A program made the position numbers and the translations under genes. The notes below the pieces were generated by a model. The model was not told the origin of the DNA. It did no database searches and was given only the letters and a program-made list of their open reading frames with translations. This document shows, piece by piece, positions 26,955 through 39,758 of a DNA stretch of 64,000 nt. How positions within the stretch are numbered: the first letter of the stretch is position 1; each line of letters opens with the position of its first letter. Source of the DNA: Rhizoctonia solani. Lineage: Eukaryota > Basidiomycota > Agaricomycetes > Cantharellales > Ceratobasidiaceae. Location of the stretch: NCBI RefSeq assembly GCF_016906535.1, contig NC_057382.1:1922001-1986000 (forward strand). Reading direction: 5' to 3'.

Positions 26955-27537
26955 ACGAGATTTGGCTCCATTTGCATCCAATGTATTGTGCTGTTGAATG
27001 CCTATTTTTGAAAAATATTTCTTCCTCAATCTAATAGCATAGAGCTATATCTAGCTGTGATATTTAGAAATCTTACAAGAAGTTACAGATTCGGAATAGC
27101 TTCGAATAAGTAAGAGTTCAGTTACCTGTACATGTGTGCTAACGTGAATATTGGATTGAAGGATTAGACATAGCTGAACAAATAACATGTTGCTTCTGCC
27201 GGAGTTATACTATACACCTGTTCCGAGCTACCCCAGACTTGCAATTGAAACAGAAAGACTACAATGCAGAGTAACCACCCATTAGTAGATAATAGTATCG
27301 CACTCCAGAAAAGGCAGGATACCTTGCAATTAACCTAGGTCTGGATTTAACTCTTACGGGAATTTATGCACTATTCTCATCATTTTTTATTACAACATTT
27401 TTATTTCCAAATTTTATTGCTATAATACAATGGCCGCAACCATGATCATCTAGTAAGTGATACATATGCCCCCCTGAAATCCCACGTGAATACCTCATAT
27501 CCATATCATAAGCATGTTTGTTAATCGCATAGTCGGT
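26955..27537. other. Convergent spacer, no gene recognised
   Basis: About 580 bp of AT-rich sequence between two convergent coding regions; presumably holds both 3' untranslated regions. Confidence 0.5.
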
Positions 27538-29133
27538 TTAGTGCACAGGCTCCAAGCTGCACGCCTTACGGTTTAAAATAATAGTAGCATCGGTCCCTTC
27601 GCCCTCTCGTGATTCCAGCCTAAGATCACCACCAAAATATCTCGCATACTAAAACAACCGTCAGAATCGTAGCTTATTAAACCGCGATGAAAGACTTACC
27701 AGTCTCGACAGAGGAAGACCGTAGCCGTACCCTGCCATTGGCGCTCGGACGGTTCCGCCTTTCATTCCGTCCTCATCCTCATCCATGATATCTTCATTAC
27801 CGACGGTCGAATAAGAGTATCTCCAAACCATCTGAAGGTCCTCTTGTTTGATTCCTCCACCCTGGTCGCGGACGCGGATCGCAATCTGGTCGGTTGCTGG
27901 AAGTTCAATCACATCTACTTGAATATCGGGGAATTTTTCATCATCTGATCCAGCAAACGTCTTTTCGACAGTTGCCCGGAGTGAGTTTTTCAGAATCTCA
28001 AACGCAATATGGTTCAGGTGACCAGGGACATATGCAAATTGGAGAGATGAAGGGCAGTTAAGGATGATGCGTGGAGCACGGTGCAAAGCATAGTATTCTT
28101 CGCAAATAAAAGAGGCAGCATCGATGGCATCTTGCAAAACGCTCGCAATTTCCTATAGTATTTCTGGTTAATAGTTGTATAACTAAGGAGTTGGGACGGA
28201 TGCGCACGGTCTGCTCGTTAATTATACCAACGTGGTGTGGAGGTGGTGGCTGTGGAGAGCTAATGGCCGTGTCTGTCAACCAAGCGCGTAAGCGACCGAT
28301 TTCCAGCATATACGCGGCTTAACTTACGTTGGCTAATCAAAAATCTCATGCTAATCCTCGACATGTAAAACCTGTCCAGCCAGTTGTGGAGTTCTTCATC
28401 CGCACCCTGTGCACCATTTCCACCGGCCTTCCTCAAAAACTCGCGGACCCCATAAGCCACGCGGTATACGGTTGGGTCGTGCCGCCTGCGTACACGTTCC
28501 AATACTTTTATGAATCGCGAATTAAGCTCTAGGAGCTCCGGAGTCCATGATCCGTCGGTAGTTGGAGAGACGTAGAACCGGCGCTGAGATCCTGCCGTTC
28601 CACGTTCGAGAGGAGTTGCGAGGCCGTTGAAGGGGTTAGGGGTTGCCGTTGGTAGGAAGATGCGTTGAGTGCTAGGAGGAAGCTTGATTGTGGGGAAGCT
28701 TGATATTTCCTATACTAGATTTAAGATGGTCGAAAGTGCGAAAACGGTAAGCATACATACCTCGAAAGACTGTAGGTACCAATTGCGAACAGTAGCAAAT
28801 GAAGGAGACTTGCCCAGGTCATGTGCAGAGTTGTCAATATCTCTAATTCGATGGGCTAGCCTGATGGGGAGCTCATCTTTAATAAGAATTAGTACAAGAT
28901 AATTCGCTTATTTAAGAACCAACCAATTACCTGCTAGGAATTTTGCTGCTCGCAGCACCTTTCCAGGAGACGGGTCGCGGCCAAACGCTACCATCTGGTG
29001 CAGAGAGACTTGGTATAGTTTATTAGTCGAATGGATAAAACAGACAGCGCTATAACGCACCTGGAGTCTGGGGGAAGGAGGCATAGTGGGCGAGCTTTTC
29101 CGCCACCGATGTGGCCTTGCGAACAAACACCAT
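27538..29133 (-). CDS. Mitochondrial pyruvate/branched-chain 2-oxoacid dehydrogenase kinase (PDK/BCKDK family)
   Basis: Protein kinase of the mitochondrial GHKL type that phosphorylates the E1 subunit of a 2-oxoacid dehydrogenase complex and so switches it off. The start at 29133 gives MVFVRKATSVAEKLAHYASF, spliced to SLHQMVAFGRDPSPGKVLRA and then PIRLAHRIRDIDNSAHDLGK and VRNWYLQSFEEI. A non-conserved insert (about 28540-28700) precedes RRRHDPTVYRVAYGVREFL and FYMSRISMRFLISQR. The ATPase part has the N-box (HIAFEILKNSLRATVEKTF), the G1 motif RVRDQGGGIKQEDL, AGYGYGLPLSRL (G2), and ends RYFGGDLRLESREGEGTDAT. Five or more exons, all joins canonical; about 440 residues, normal length. PDK and BCKDK cannot be separated safely by eye. 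Confidence 0.87.
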
Positions 29134-30769
29134 TGGGATTTTGTGAAGGGATGAATCAAGAGTTAGGTTCAAGGAATGTCCAAAGCCTTGATTGACTTTG
29201 TATTAGTTGCGTTTGGTGGTGCCTAACTTGGCCAAGGCAACAGATGGTTGGACCGGGTGGAGGGGATATCTCAGAGAGACTTTGGTCCCCCTGGGTTCAG
29301 CAGGTTGATATACCCCATATTCTACATCCCAACCGGCGGTGCTGTCAACCAATCAACGTAAAGAATTGTCGTCGTAGGGATACATCCAGCCTTTTTCCTC
29401 GCCAAGTTCCGAATCAAGCTACATCAAATTCGCGCGGACCATTAGCCGAAAGAGCCTCCACCTCGCGTGCCAGTATTAGATGCTCCCAGTTTAGTACACT
29501 GTGATTTCTTAGTTAGACAGTTCATGAGAGATTATCTGAAGATAGATATTCCAGGCATAAATCCCATAACGCCTGTTAAGCAAGCCGTTCTCAACGAGTT
29601 GTCGCATGCCTAGGAGATAGTTAGCAAAAGTGCCAAGCCTGGGCACCTTGCTGTCGAGTGCTTTGTAACAAGATCTCCATGAGAATCAAAGTTCGAGAAC
29701 TGCGGAATCCAGTTGCCTCGGTGTCAAAGACACCACAGTTACCGTGCCAAGGAACGTAGCCAAGCTGCCGAAAGGAGTTTTCCAGCGAGTCATGGAAGCA
29801 ACAGAGTCGAATTCCACGGTCTTGGCGCCAATTTCAATCAAGACAGGCCTCATCCACGTCTTCTGATTATATGTGACAAGAGCGGGGCAAGGCCGTTGAC
29901 CAAAACTAATTTTAGGACTATTGGAGGCCGATTTCTACCTTTTGTCTCAGTCCCCCGGAGTTGTTGTCAAAATAGTGTGAAATATGTAGGTTATTCTAGC
30001 AAAGAATTGTATCGTAACTTTACTGACAGTACTAAGCGTATAACGTGCTCCCGTATACAGCCTAACGTGCTTTCGTTAAGATTCACACCAAGAACTATTT
30101 ACAAAGACTTGGGACAAGAGCCAATTCCCCGTATAGGTAGCACCAACATTCCGGGCCTCTCGGCGGCCTAATTGTGCTTGGCACGCGTGTAACAAGTCAG
30201 TTCGCCTTGTTAACGAAGATAAGGCGCATGTTTATCAGTTAGCCGACTTCCTAAGGGACTATTCCGACTATTAAGACTGTATATGCTTGCGTGCCTTGTG
30301 AATGCGCTTCAATCTATCCCTGTGAGTTAGTGTCAGCTTTCAGATCATAACACTGGGCTTCCCAAGAAGAAATGTCGATCATCCTAGACACGTCATTAAT
30401 GCTCTATTTCTTCCCACCCGAGTTGATCCGAACTTCATTGGTGCCTATTCGGTGTAACATCGCGCCAAGTATTCACGAAGGACATTGTGTGAGAATGAAA
30501 GTCTCGGGTTTACTGCTTCCCAAGGTGGAGTATGAAAATACATGCGGGGTTTTCGTTATCACGCAAGCCTTGTGAGCTATTTATCAAAGCCAAGAGAATT
30601 GGTATTGATTTTTGAATACAGAAGAGTCGGACCGAATGGTCCCTTTAGGCGACTATATGCATGTCTGAAAGTGACCAAACAGGCACGTCCCTGAATTGAG
30701 AGAGTCAGTCACGTGAGCCAAGGTCTTGCTGTCTTCGGCGCTTCTGAGTAACCACCATCTTCGTCCGCC
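29134..30769. other. Intergenic, no gene recognised
   Basis: About 1.6 kb. A 152-codon plus-strand frame at 29713-30171 is the longest and shows no signal, motif or splice extension; I do not call it a gene. The right end holds the aminopeptidase 1 promoter. Confidence 0.45.
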
Positions 30770-32318
30770 ATGAAGTCATTTATCCCGTTTATTCTTACGG
30801 CCGCGACGTATTCTCTCGGAGCTACTAGCTCAATTAACGAATTCGATGAACTGTCCTTACGTTATATCAAGTTTTCTCCTCAACATATTGAAAAACTTCC
30901 GCTTGCTGCTATTGAACGACTTCGGGCCGCAGCGCCGCTCCCTCGTCCACTCACGGCTGAATCTCTTAATGAAGTTCGCGCTTCTTTAAGCGATATATCC
31001 ACGCTCACAGGCTCGACCATATCCGATGAGGCAATTGAACAACTTCAAGGCCGCTTTCAACGGAAATTGTGGGGCCCCGGATATATCGACGTGACCGACT
31101 CCGTCTCCGCCGGCTTTGACGACAGCACCCGGTCCCAGACCCCATTTGTCGCTCCTATCACTGCCCCCAAGTATCCAACTCCAGACCCATCAGCGCACCC
31201 GGAGCTTAAGCCAATGTTGGAAATGGTTAATTCGACAGAGCTTCGTGACTATGTCACTCATTTGTCAACTGCATACCGAACGCGCTATTATCGCCATCCA
31301 AACGCTCGCGGTGAGTCGGCTGTTCTCTTGTCCAGTTCGGCAGTCGTACTTAGCCGGCGGTTCGAATCGTTCCAGAGCCTACCTATTGGATTGAAGCGCA
31401 GTTTGCTTCGTGGCTAGGCTCGAACCAAACCACAGTAGTCGAGAACAAGTTTAACCAACCGAATATTGTGGGCCGAATTGAAGCCAAGTCTGGGAGTTCT
31501 AGCGCGCCGATTATCATATTGGGGGCTCATTTGGATAGCACAAGCCAACTCCCATGGGTGGCTCCGGGCGCTGACGACGGTTGGTTATAGCTTGACTCGC
31601 TGGCTTGTTAGAGTGACTAATGTGGGATAATAGACGCATCTGGTCTGTCGGTCGTAATGGCCATTATGCGTATCCTCAAGGCGAACGATTACCAAGGCAG
31701 CTATGCTATTGAAGCGCACGCCTATGCTGGCGAGGAAGGTGGTCTATTGGGATCCGATGCACTTGCTAGGGCTTACAAGGACCAGGGAAAGGAAATTCGT
31801 GGTATGATTGAATTTGAGATGGTTGGTAAGTACTCTCAAGCTCAGTTGTTTACTAAACAGTAACACGATACCCCCAGGATACCAACCATCGACGTCGACC
31901 AATGCGGGCAAATCGAGCACAATCACTGTATTGGCTGACCCAGTCCCCAGCATGACAAGCCACATGATCAAAGTCGTCGAGGCATACGTTCCTACGGCAG
32001 AGTTGCGGAGTGTTAATTGTGGGGTATGTAATAGACATTTGCCTCGGTGCTTAGTCTTATCATTGCTATGTAGTATGGTTGTAGCGACCACTATTCGTTT
32101 TTCAAAGAAGGATACCCCGTTGTTTGCCTCGCATCGTATGGCCCGAACGACAAGTACTTGAACCCCAACTAGTGGGTATTCCAAACTTTAGTATCCTACT
32201 TACCGCTAACGGCACCTATAGCCATGCCATGAGCGACACCGTGGATAAACTGGACTTTGAGAAGATGACTGATTTTGTACGCGCTGGGTTAGGCTGGGTG
32301 GTCGAAGTGGCTGCTTAG
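30770..32318 (+). CDS. Secreted M28 aminopeptidase 1 (leucyl aminopeptidase type)
   Basis: Zinc exopeptidase removing N-terminal residues from peptides outside the cell. A signal peptide (FIPFILTAATYSLGATSS) leads a propeptide (KLPLAAIERLRAAAPLPRPL, IEQLQGRFQRKLWGPGYIDV). The catalytic domain follows: WIEAQFASWLGSNQT, NIVGRIEAKSGSSSAPIIIL, GAHLDSTSQ (zinc His), GADD joined across an intron to DASG (bridging Asp), AIEAHAYAGEEGGLLGSDAL (general base and zinc Glu), MIEFEMVG, GCSDHYSFFKEGYPVVCLAS (zinc His) and NPNY-SHAMSDTVDKLDFEKM. Six exons with canonical joins, roughly 430 residues. At the usual LDM position, where Asp binds the second zinc, this protein has Glu (FEM). A close paralogue follows 281 bp downstream in the same direction. 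Confidence 0.9.
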
Positions 32319-32598
32319 AGACTTTCCAACAATTTGTGTATGGATGTATTATTTATTCTGCCAGTTACGCAACGGACATCAGTTGCTATTAATTTAACCT
32401 ACTATACCAATGGAACTATACCCGGAATGGAACTTGAGCCGGGAGAAGCATTCATGATCCTCGTGATTCTAACGTTTGTGATCGATCATTTCTATTTGGA
32501 CTCCACCGCCACCACAGGGCCAAGCATGACGCAAGGCAGGTGGCTGGGTTTGCTCCTGCCTCCAAGCACCACACCCTTGCTCCTGCTGTCCAGTATCC

Positions 32599-34165
32599 AT
32601 GTTCGGTGTTCCCATTCTATTTCTCGCATTTTACTCGGCTTTTGGCACACAAGGCGCACTCGCCAGTGGATTCGATGACCTCTCCGTTCGATCTATTCAA
32701 TTCTCTTCCGGACACGTTGAAAGGCTACCCATAGCAGCAATTGAAAGACTGCGTTCTGCCGCACCACTACCACGTCCTCTAGCTCCTGAATCATTCGTTG
32801 CTGCACGCAAATCATTGGCCGACATTTCTATACTCACCGCTTCTGTTATTTCTGATGAAGCCATCGACCGACTACAAGGCCATTTCCAGAGAAATGTTTG
32901 GGGACCTGGCTACGTTGATATAACAGACTCTTTGGAGGACTCTAGCAAACGTTCTTTAGCTCCACGAGCTGATACACCTGTGTACCCTACTCCTGATCCG
33001 TCGGCGCACCCCGAGTTGGAGCCGATGCTTACTATGGTCAACTCCTCAGAGTTGCGGTCATACGTAACCCAGCTATCCACTAAATACAAGACTCGCTATT
33101 ATCTCAGCTTGAATGCTAACCGTACGTTTTTATTTTAGTTTATTTTTAGCCTCTGTTCCGAGTCCTTATGTGTAATGCACGCTAGAGTCGGCAGAATGGA
33201 TCGGGTCGCAGCTTGCCTCATGGTTGGGAAAGGCCCAGACTCAATTCTCGGACAATGCTTTCCCCCAATCCAACGTGATTGGTCGTATCGAAGCAAAGTC
33301 CGGCGATCCCAACGCCCCCATAATTATCCTAGGAGCCCATTTAGACTCTACAAGCCAAACACCCGCGTTATTGGCACCAGGGGCTGACGATGGTGGGTTT
33401 CTTTTTCTTTTTCTTCTTTTTTTTTGTCAATTTTAACCAATTCAAACCAACGGCTCACTTGTGTAGACGCTTCTGGAGTGGCAGTCACGATGTCCATCAT
33501 GCGAATCCTCAAAACCAACAACTACCAAGGAACACACGCCATCGAAGCACACGCTTACGCCGGAGAGGAAGGCGGCCTCCTGGGTTCACAAAACCTAGCA
33601 AAACAATATAAAGCCCAGAACAAGACTATTAGAGGCATGCTAAATTTCGAAATGGTTGGTAAGTATGATCTCCGCGCTCCAAGGCGACCAATCCAAACCA
33701 ACACACCGTTTGACAGGATACCAACCCGCTACTTCAACCAACGCAGGAAAATCCAGCACAATCACCATTCTTTCCGACCCTGTTCCGCAAATGAGTGCTC
33801 ACATGGTGCAAGTGGTTCAGAAGTATGTCCCCACTGCTGAACAGCGTAGTGTCGAGTGCGGTGTAAGTATCGATCGTGCCAAATATCAAAGCGCTCAACT
33901 TATCTCTTCCATGGTCTAGTATGGCTGCAGCGATCACTACTCGTTCTACAACGCAGGGTATCCAGTCGTTTGTGTCGCTTCGTATGGGCCGAAGGATCCT
34001 GAACTGAACCCTGGATAGTCAGTATCATTTTCTTCCACGAGCCCGAGCGTAATCTAATATTTTTATAGCCACACAACGAATGATACCGTGGACAAGTTGG
34101 ATTTTGACAAAATGTCCGACTTTGTGCGTGTTGGTTTGGCGTGGGTGGTTGAAGTAGCAGCCTAA
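32599..34165 (+). CDS. Secreted M28 aminopeptidase 2 (tandem paralogue)
   Basis: Same family and layout as the gene just upstream. Signal peptide MFGVPILFLAFYSAFGTQGA; propeptide VERLPIAAIERLRSAAPLPR and IDRLQGHFQRNVWGPGYVDI. Catalytic domain: IGSQLASWLGKAQTQFSDNA, IIILGAHLDSTSQTPALL, GADD-DASGVAVTMSIMRIL, HAYAGEEGGLLGSQNLAKQY, MLNFEMVG, GCSDHYSFYNAGYPVVCVAS, LNPGY-HTTNDTVDKLDFDK. Six exons at the same intron positions as copy 1, all canonical. A T-rich intron (about 33395-33466) interrupts the DDDASG motif. The zinc-ligand position again has Glu (FEM). Complete and probably functional. Confidence 0.9.
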
Positions 34166-34486
34166 AATACGTCTGTCTGTGTTTTGGGTATGTTTATTGC
34201 CACTGTTTTCATTCTGTTTTATTGTGTCATGTACACACTGTACACCTGAATAGCTCCAGTATTGTTTAATATAACTCCAGAGAATCGTTCCTAATGCTAC
34301 CAGGAACCGTCTAACCTGAACTGCGCTGCTACAAGCTTCACTCACATGCGTCATCATTCCCAGCGATACCAAAATTGAATCAAAACCAAAAACTATAATT
34401 ACACGAGTGAGATTGCTACAACAAGAAATGGAAGTTTGAGATAACAATTACGCCAAGATTTAGGAATCAGACAGTAAATATATAGT
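34166..34486. other. Convergent spacer
   Basis: About 320 bp between the aminopeptidase 2 stop and the transcription factor stop; no gene seen. Confidence 0.5.
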
Positions 34487-37400
34487 TTACATTCCAGGCC
34501 CACCCATATAGCCATACCCTCCTTGTCCTCCATACCCTTCGGGAACTTGTGTATACATGCTTGGCCCCGCAGCGCCAGAACTAGAACCAACTTGACTAGG
34601 ACTATAGTATGTATCAAATGTCATGGCAGGGAAGCTGGATCCAACGTCAGCAAGCCAATCGACCGAAACTCCGGCATAAGGATCCGTCATCGAGTTGACA
34701 AATGCCGGGTCATGCGAATGCTCAATCGTGTGTGAGAAACAGGCTGCCATGTCGGTACACGCGGTTGGGTCGGGCGGGAACGGGACGTTGGGGTCAGGTG
34801 GAAGCACGGCATGCCAATGATGATGGTCAATGTGCAAATCGTGCTGCGGCTCGGCATGGGAGAGAGCGTATGCAACGTGGGGCATAGGCTGTTGCTTTCT
34901 CGTAGGTTTTGGTTGACGTATATACGGGTGGTGGTGTTGTACCTGTTGAGGATATTGTACTTGATGAGGGCGTCCTTGCTCCCCTTGAGATTGGCGCTGC
35001 TCCTGGCGCCTTCTCATCGCGACTGGGTCCCGTGCATACTGCGGGGGCGGTATGTATTCCGACGGCTGCGCTGGTGACTCCTGTGTATATGTCTGAGTAT
35101 CAGAATAGGTTTGTTGCTGGGAATGTGGGTTCGCCTGATGTATCTGGGCATAGTGATGAGTTCCCGTTGCAGCTGCGATATTTTGATCAGAATAATGTTG
35201 AGTAAGCGGGTCGACATAATTCTGAGTTGAGCCAAAGTCTTGCAGTGCTTGAGCGATCGCAGCGTCGATATCAGCCTCTTGAAAGCTAAGGTCATAGTGT
35301 CGGGTGGGAACTGTGGTAGCATCACCAGTATAGGCTTGAGACGCATACATCTGACCGGAGATAGTATCATATCCCTGAACGACTTGTTGAACCTGGTGTT
35401 CGACTGGAAGATTATGCGAGTATAAAGTAGGCTGGGTAGGTATATGAGTTTGAGTATTGGATGATAGGGGAATGGAGTCCGCGCCGGTGGAGGGGCGAGT
35501 CGTTTCTGCTGAAAGCTGGCCAGATTGAGAGCCGGATGGAATGTTAGCTTCGACCGCGGCTGGTGATAATGACTGAGTTCCTTGAGAGGAATCCCCTGCT
35601 GCAGTAAGATCGCCGGTTTGTGGCCTGGATGGCCTTTCTCCAGACCCGGATGCACCCTCTGTCGATACACTCGGTCCACTAGAAGGCAATAAACCCAGAA
35701 CACGTTTTCCAGGTCCAATCACAACGGACCAACGCCTCGCGAGTGCTTTGATTCGATCGCTTGCATCCTTGGCACTGTCAACCCAGTACCCGGTCTCGTC
35801 CATGCTATCCAAGCACACCAGTCCCGTGCGTACGCCATCCATTGCAGCAGGATCTTCGGGCGAAAGTAATAGAATGGTACATGCGCTGTAAATGGCATAT
35901 GGAAGTGTCACACAGGGTGAAGAGAGTGGAATATGCCGGACAAGTGACATAATCTGAAGAGCAGATGCACGTGCGACGCGGAATGCTAGCGTGCGATAAC
36001 GCCTGATAATATGGGATGAACTTGTGGCCTGTGAGACTTCGGTGCTTGTGTTGTTCGATATAACACCCGTGGAAGGAGCTGGGGGAGTCAAGAATGGGCG
36101 GCAAGTAAGTATGCTGGTGAGATGGGTGAAAAGGCTGTAAAGTTATAGGTGAGTATATGCGTACACATTCTATAACTTCAAATGGCGTACTGAAGGTAAA
36201 CTAGCCCGTTGTCTTTCCTTCGAATCGCTCCAGTCGAACGCATCCATGCCGGCATGTCGTCAAGGAAGCGCTGAATAGTGACATTATTGCGAGTCACGAG
36301 TTCAAGAATCTCCCTGGGTGTTCGGCTTGGCGCATTGAATGCATATCTGTACGAATTTAGTTAAGCTATATACCCTTAGGCCAAGGTGAAATCACTCACA
36401 TCCCGTCAAACAGCATATCTGACATACGGATAAGGTCACGTAGTGCTTCCCACCCGGCCTGAATAAGCACATCACCCATCCCCAGGGTGCTTGGATTCCA
36501 CCATGTCGTCGCAACATCGGATGCTGTGGGCCTTTCAGAAGGTAGCGACTGAGAGCCAGAAGCAAGGCCTGAGGTGCTTGAACTAGCCGTTGGGGTCTCT
36601 TCCTTTTTAGAAGATTCAAGGACGTTTGCCTCAGCGAGGGAGGAATGGCGCGGAGTACTGATGATGCGGCGGTCCATTAAAGGATGTAGTCCCATGCAAG
36701 TAGCGCCAAACCTGCCGGTCGGTTGAAATATTTTATGAGCGATTATAAAAAAGACGACGAAAAAACTTACCTGTCAAAGTTGTATGTGGTCCAAAAGACA
36801 AAATTACGTGTTTCAAACAACCGCTTAGACATGGCTCCACTACGAACAAGCGGTGTTGCATCGATGTTCATACCCAAACGAACACACAAGGCAACAGCCA
36901 CACCTGTCGCAAGGGCACTTGATCAATTTTCTGATTCGATTCTGTGGCCAGTAAAACTCACCGTTCAGAGTCCATGTCGCGGGTGCGCGAGCATGTCCCA
37001 GTTCCCAGGTGGACATGAGGGTCGCCGCTTGTACGGTGGCAAGACGTGGCTTGGCTACTTCGTCGAATAATTTCAGTCTCGCCCTCTCGTAAAACCGTTC
37101 GCTAACTTCAGCATTCCCGCGGAAGAGTGCCGCAATAGCAAACATGGCATCCAATAGCAACGGGCTGATAAATTGAGCAAGGTCCGGGGTGGGTTCGACA
37201 TCACTAGCTCTGGGAATTCCTATAGCAGTGGGACCAGAAAATGGGTTTGGAGGGGGCGGAGGTGGAGGCGGTGGAATGGGCTCGCCGGGATGAACTGCCT
37301 CTGAGAAAATCGCATACGCAGAAAGGAAAGGGACGGGTGCGACATAAGGTAGATGCATCCGTTGCCAGTCCCAGAACTGGGCCAGCAGCTGATGCTCCAG

Positions 37401-38026
37401 TTCGAGACTTGCCCCTGGCTCATACCCTTCCATCCCTAGATCAAGTTCCTGGGCAGTATTACTTTGATCAACTTGGGGCTGGGCCATGAGCTGGAGCCCA
37501 TCGGCGGTAGTAGCTGCATCAGCAGGTACGAAAGTCGGTTCGGTGTTGGGATTCAGCGGTGCAGTCGGCTGGTTTAATGCAGTTTGTGACGCCGAAGAGG
37601 TAGCCTCAGGCAGTTGGGCGAACTCAAAGTCAATCTCTTCCGTTTGATCGGTATTGGTGCCGGAAGGGTCAGAAATATCGCCAGTGCCAGCAACTTTCAA
37701 GATGCCCTCAAGGAGCTTGACGCGCGCCTCCAGCGCTGCAACGTAGTTTTTCTGCGCTGGTCTTGGCCGCGTTACAACTGCATGTAAATAAAATGGGAAA
37801 AAGGAAAATCCCACCTTCGCTGATCAATTGTCGCATCGTACACGCATTCGATGTTTCCCTTTTCGCAGAGGGAGCAGACGGGCGTCCGACCATCACACTA
37901 AAGTGGACGCATCAGTGTTAGTGTGCCCTTTACGTACTTGATAAAAATGGATACGCATACCTTACGCTTGCGACGCCTACATGAATCGCACGCAAGCGTT
38001 GTTTTCTTTGTTCGCGGCTCCGCCAT
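34487..38026 (-). CDS. Zn2Cys6 fungal-specific transcription factor
   Basis: Nuclear DNA-binding regulator of unknown targets. It starts at 38026; exons give ACDSCRRRKRK and, after an intron, CDGRTPVCSLCEKGNIECVY, a complete six-cysteine binuclear cluster, followed by a leucine-rich linker coil (NYVAALEARVKLLEGILKVA). The fungal_trans region holds LEHQLLAQFWDWQRMHLPYV, a run of prolines (about 37245-37275), LLDAMFAIAALFRGNAEVSE, TLMSTWELGHARAPATWT, LFETRNFVFWTTYNFD, FGATCMGLHPLMDRR, LRDLIRMSDMLFDGM and RTPREILELVTRNNVTIQRF. A long C-terminal exon (34487-36091) starts with a helical part (SSPCVTLPYAIYSACTILLL) and then is disordered, rich in Gln, His, Pro and Ser, likely an activation region, ending GGYGYMGGPGM. 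About eight exons. Unlike the remnant at 17367-19862 its reading frame looks whole. Confidence 0.87.
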
Positions 38027-39758
38027 CACGGTATGTGCACCCTAGGAGAATACGATAACCTGAAGTCGTTGATGCGGTTCCGCGTTTTTATGGTCTGTCA
38101 GAACGGCTTACGAAATCCACAGCGCTTGTAGGTGGCTCCTTGGGCCCTCGACCCATATCTCTTTTTTGTGTAGGCCCTTTTCTATCGATCGAGGTTGGGC
38201 ATGAGTTGGAGCTGCCAAGGCAAATAAAAGGGATGCTAATATTGTTTTGGTAATAATTATATCGACTGGTTTGACTAAGAGATATTACGAATATGCCCGC
38301 GCTGTCAATTGGCATCACCCCCGCTATTCGCTTTGCGCTAAAGTACTCATATATGCGCCACTATATTGGCACCACGGCACCGAAACCAAAAATTCGGATG
38401 ATGAACCACCTTTTCAAGTAAAAATTAGCATCGATTAGATGTAGGTCCTTGTCATAAAAGTGAAAGCGGACCCCAAAGTATGCCATGTTGATCTTATCTC
38501 AATGTATCAAATTGAACGTTATGTGGTAAGAACTTGGCTACACAGACCCATGCTTGTTCTTTAAACTCTCATATAGCTGGTGTTATTTAGCAATGGCTAT
38601 TTGGCAAGAGCTCTCGCATTGGTGAAACCTAATACTGTTAATACACTTCGTTAGATACATACTTCCAGCATTTTCAGCTCTAAGCGGGGATTGGGACTCA
38701 ATATTCATGGTTTCGCACAGCTACAAGATTTTTGTTAGTGCAAAATTGTCACCCGGAAGCGCGAAATATTGGATGAGGCCGGTCGTGTAGCATCTGTTGT
38801 CTCTTGGTTGACTGGTAGTGATTGTTCGGTGCATTGAAGGTCAATTTCAGCCTCATTTATTTTTTTAAAAAAAGATATGATCCCCTTTCTCCCCCAAACG
38901 ACCTGCTGAACCAACCAGGCCATTCACTACGATCTACACCGTAGAATTTGAATGTAACCTGGGTTCGATCATAATCACCTTTTCGCCCTTCTTTTTGAGT
39001 ATTTGTTGAGTATAATGTGACTTCTTGTATAGTCGTGCTCTAGTAAAGTGCTGAACAGTTTGGTATGGGCCCCATCTGTACCGATTCCTTCACTCGGAGC
39101 TCGTTTGCAGGGGACCTAGACCACAGTCGCGCTCAAATCACTCCAAGCTGTGTTAACTAAAAATGCCCTCTATGAATTGAACGCTATTAAAGCTCAGTTG
39201 CTCGGCCACCCCTCATGTCACAGATCAAAGGGTAAACTGTTCGAATATTTACTGCAACAAGACACATAAAGCGTTTGAAGATTGGTTTTATATGCGCACA
39301 CAAGTTAGCGTGAGCTGTGTTCAAAGTACCCGTATGAAAAGATGTGATTTGTAGAACCCATTCCGCTTGCCTAGTGATAAAGACCGGCCTATGGTTTTCT
39401 TATGGTTTGGTGACTGATTCATGTACATAGAGTGATTTCTCGTTCGTCATGCCAAGATAACGCATACTCAAAGGCACCAAAATAGGCTAACGTTTCGACC
39501 AGTTAACTTTTGGGCACAGGAACGATTCTTAGAACGCGGCCTGATCCTTGGGGGAATCATTGTGACAGGGTTGGATAAACCCAGACAACCAGCCCTAACA
39601 GATAAGTGCGTCCATTTAACTATGACCAAATCATCCCACAGGTATCTAAAAAGTACAACACTGCCCGAACAGTTAATAAGTATACAAGGGGATTGCTTGA
39701 GCAAGAGTACAAAGTCACGTGGAAATAGGAGGGAAAAATTCGATGTAATTACAAGAAT
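38027..39758. other. Intergenic, no gene recognised
   Basis: About 1.7 kb of AT-rich DNA. Only short frames without motifs on either strand; no repeats or terminal inverted repeats noticed. Confidence 0.5.

Noticed and set aside
29713..30171. 152-codon plus-strand open frame
   Set aside because: No motif, signal, homologous feel or splice continuation; flanked by non-coding DNA. Likely chance.
23186..34165. Virulence-type gene cluster or island made of cutinase, polygalacturonase and aminopeptidases
   Set aside because: Housekeeping genes are interspersed, base composition looks uniform by eye, and no mobile-element borders are visible, so proximity alone does not define an island.
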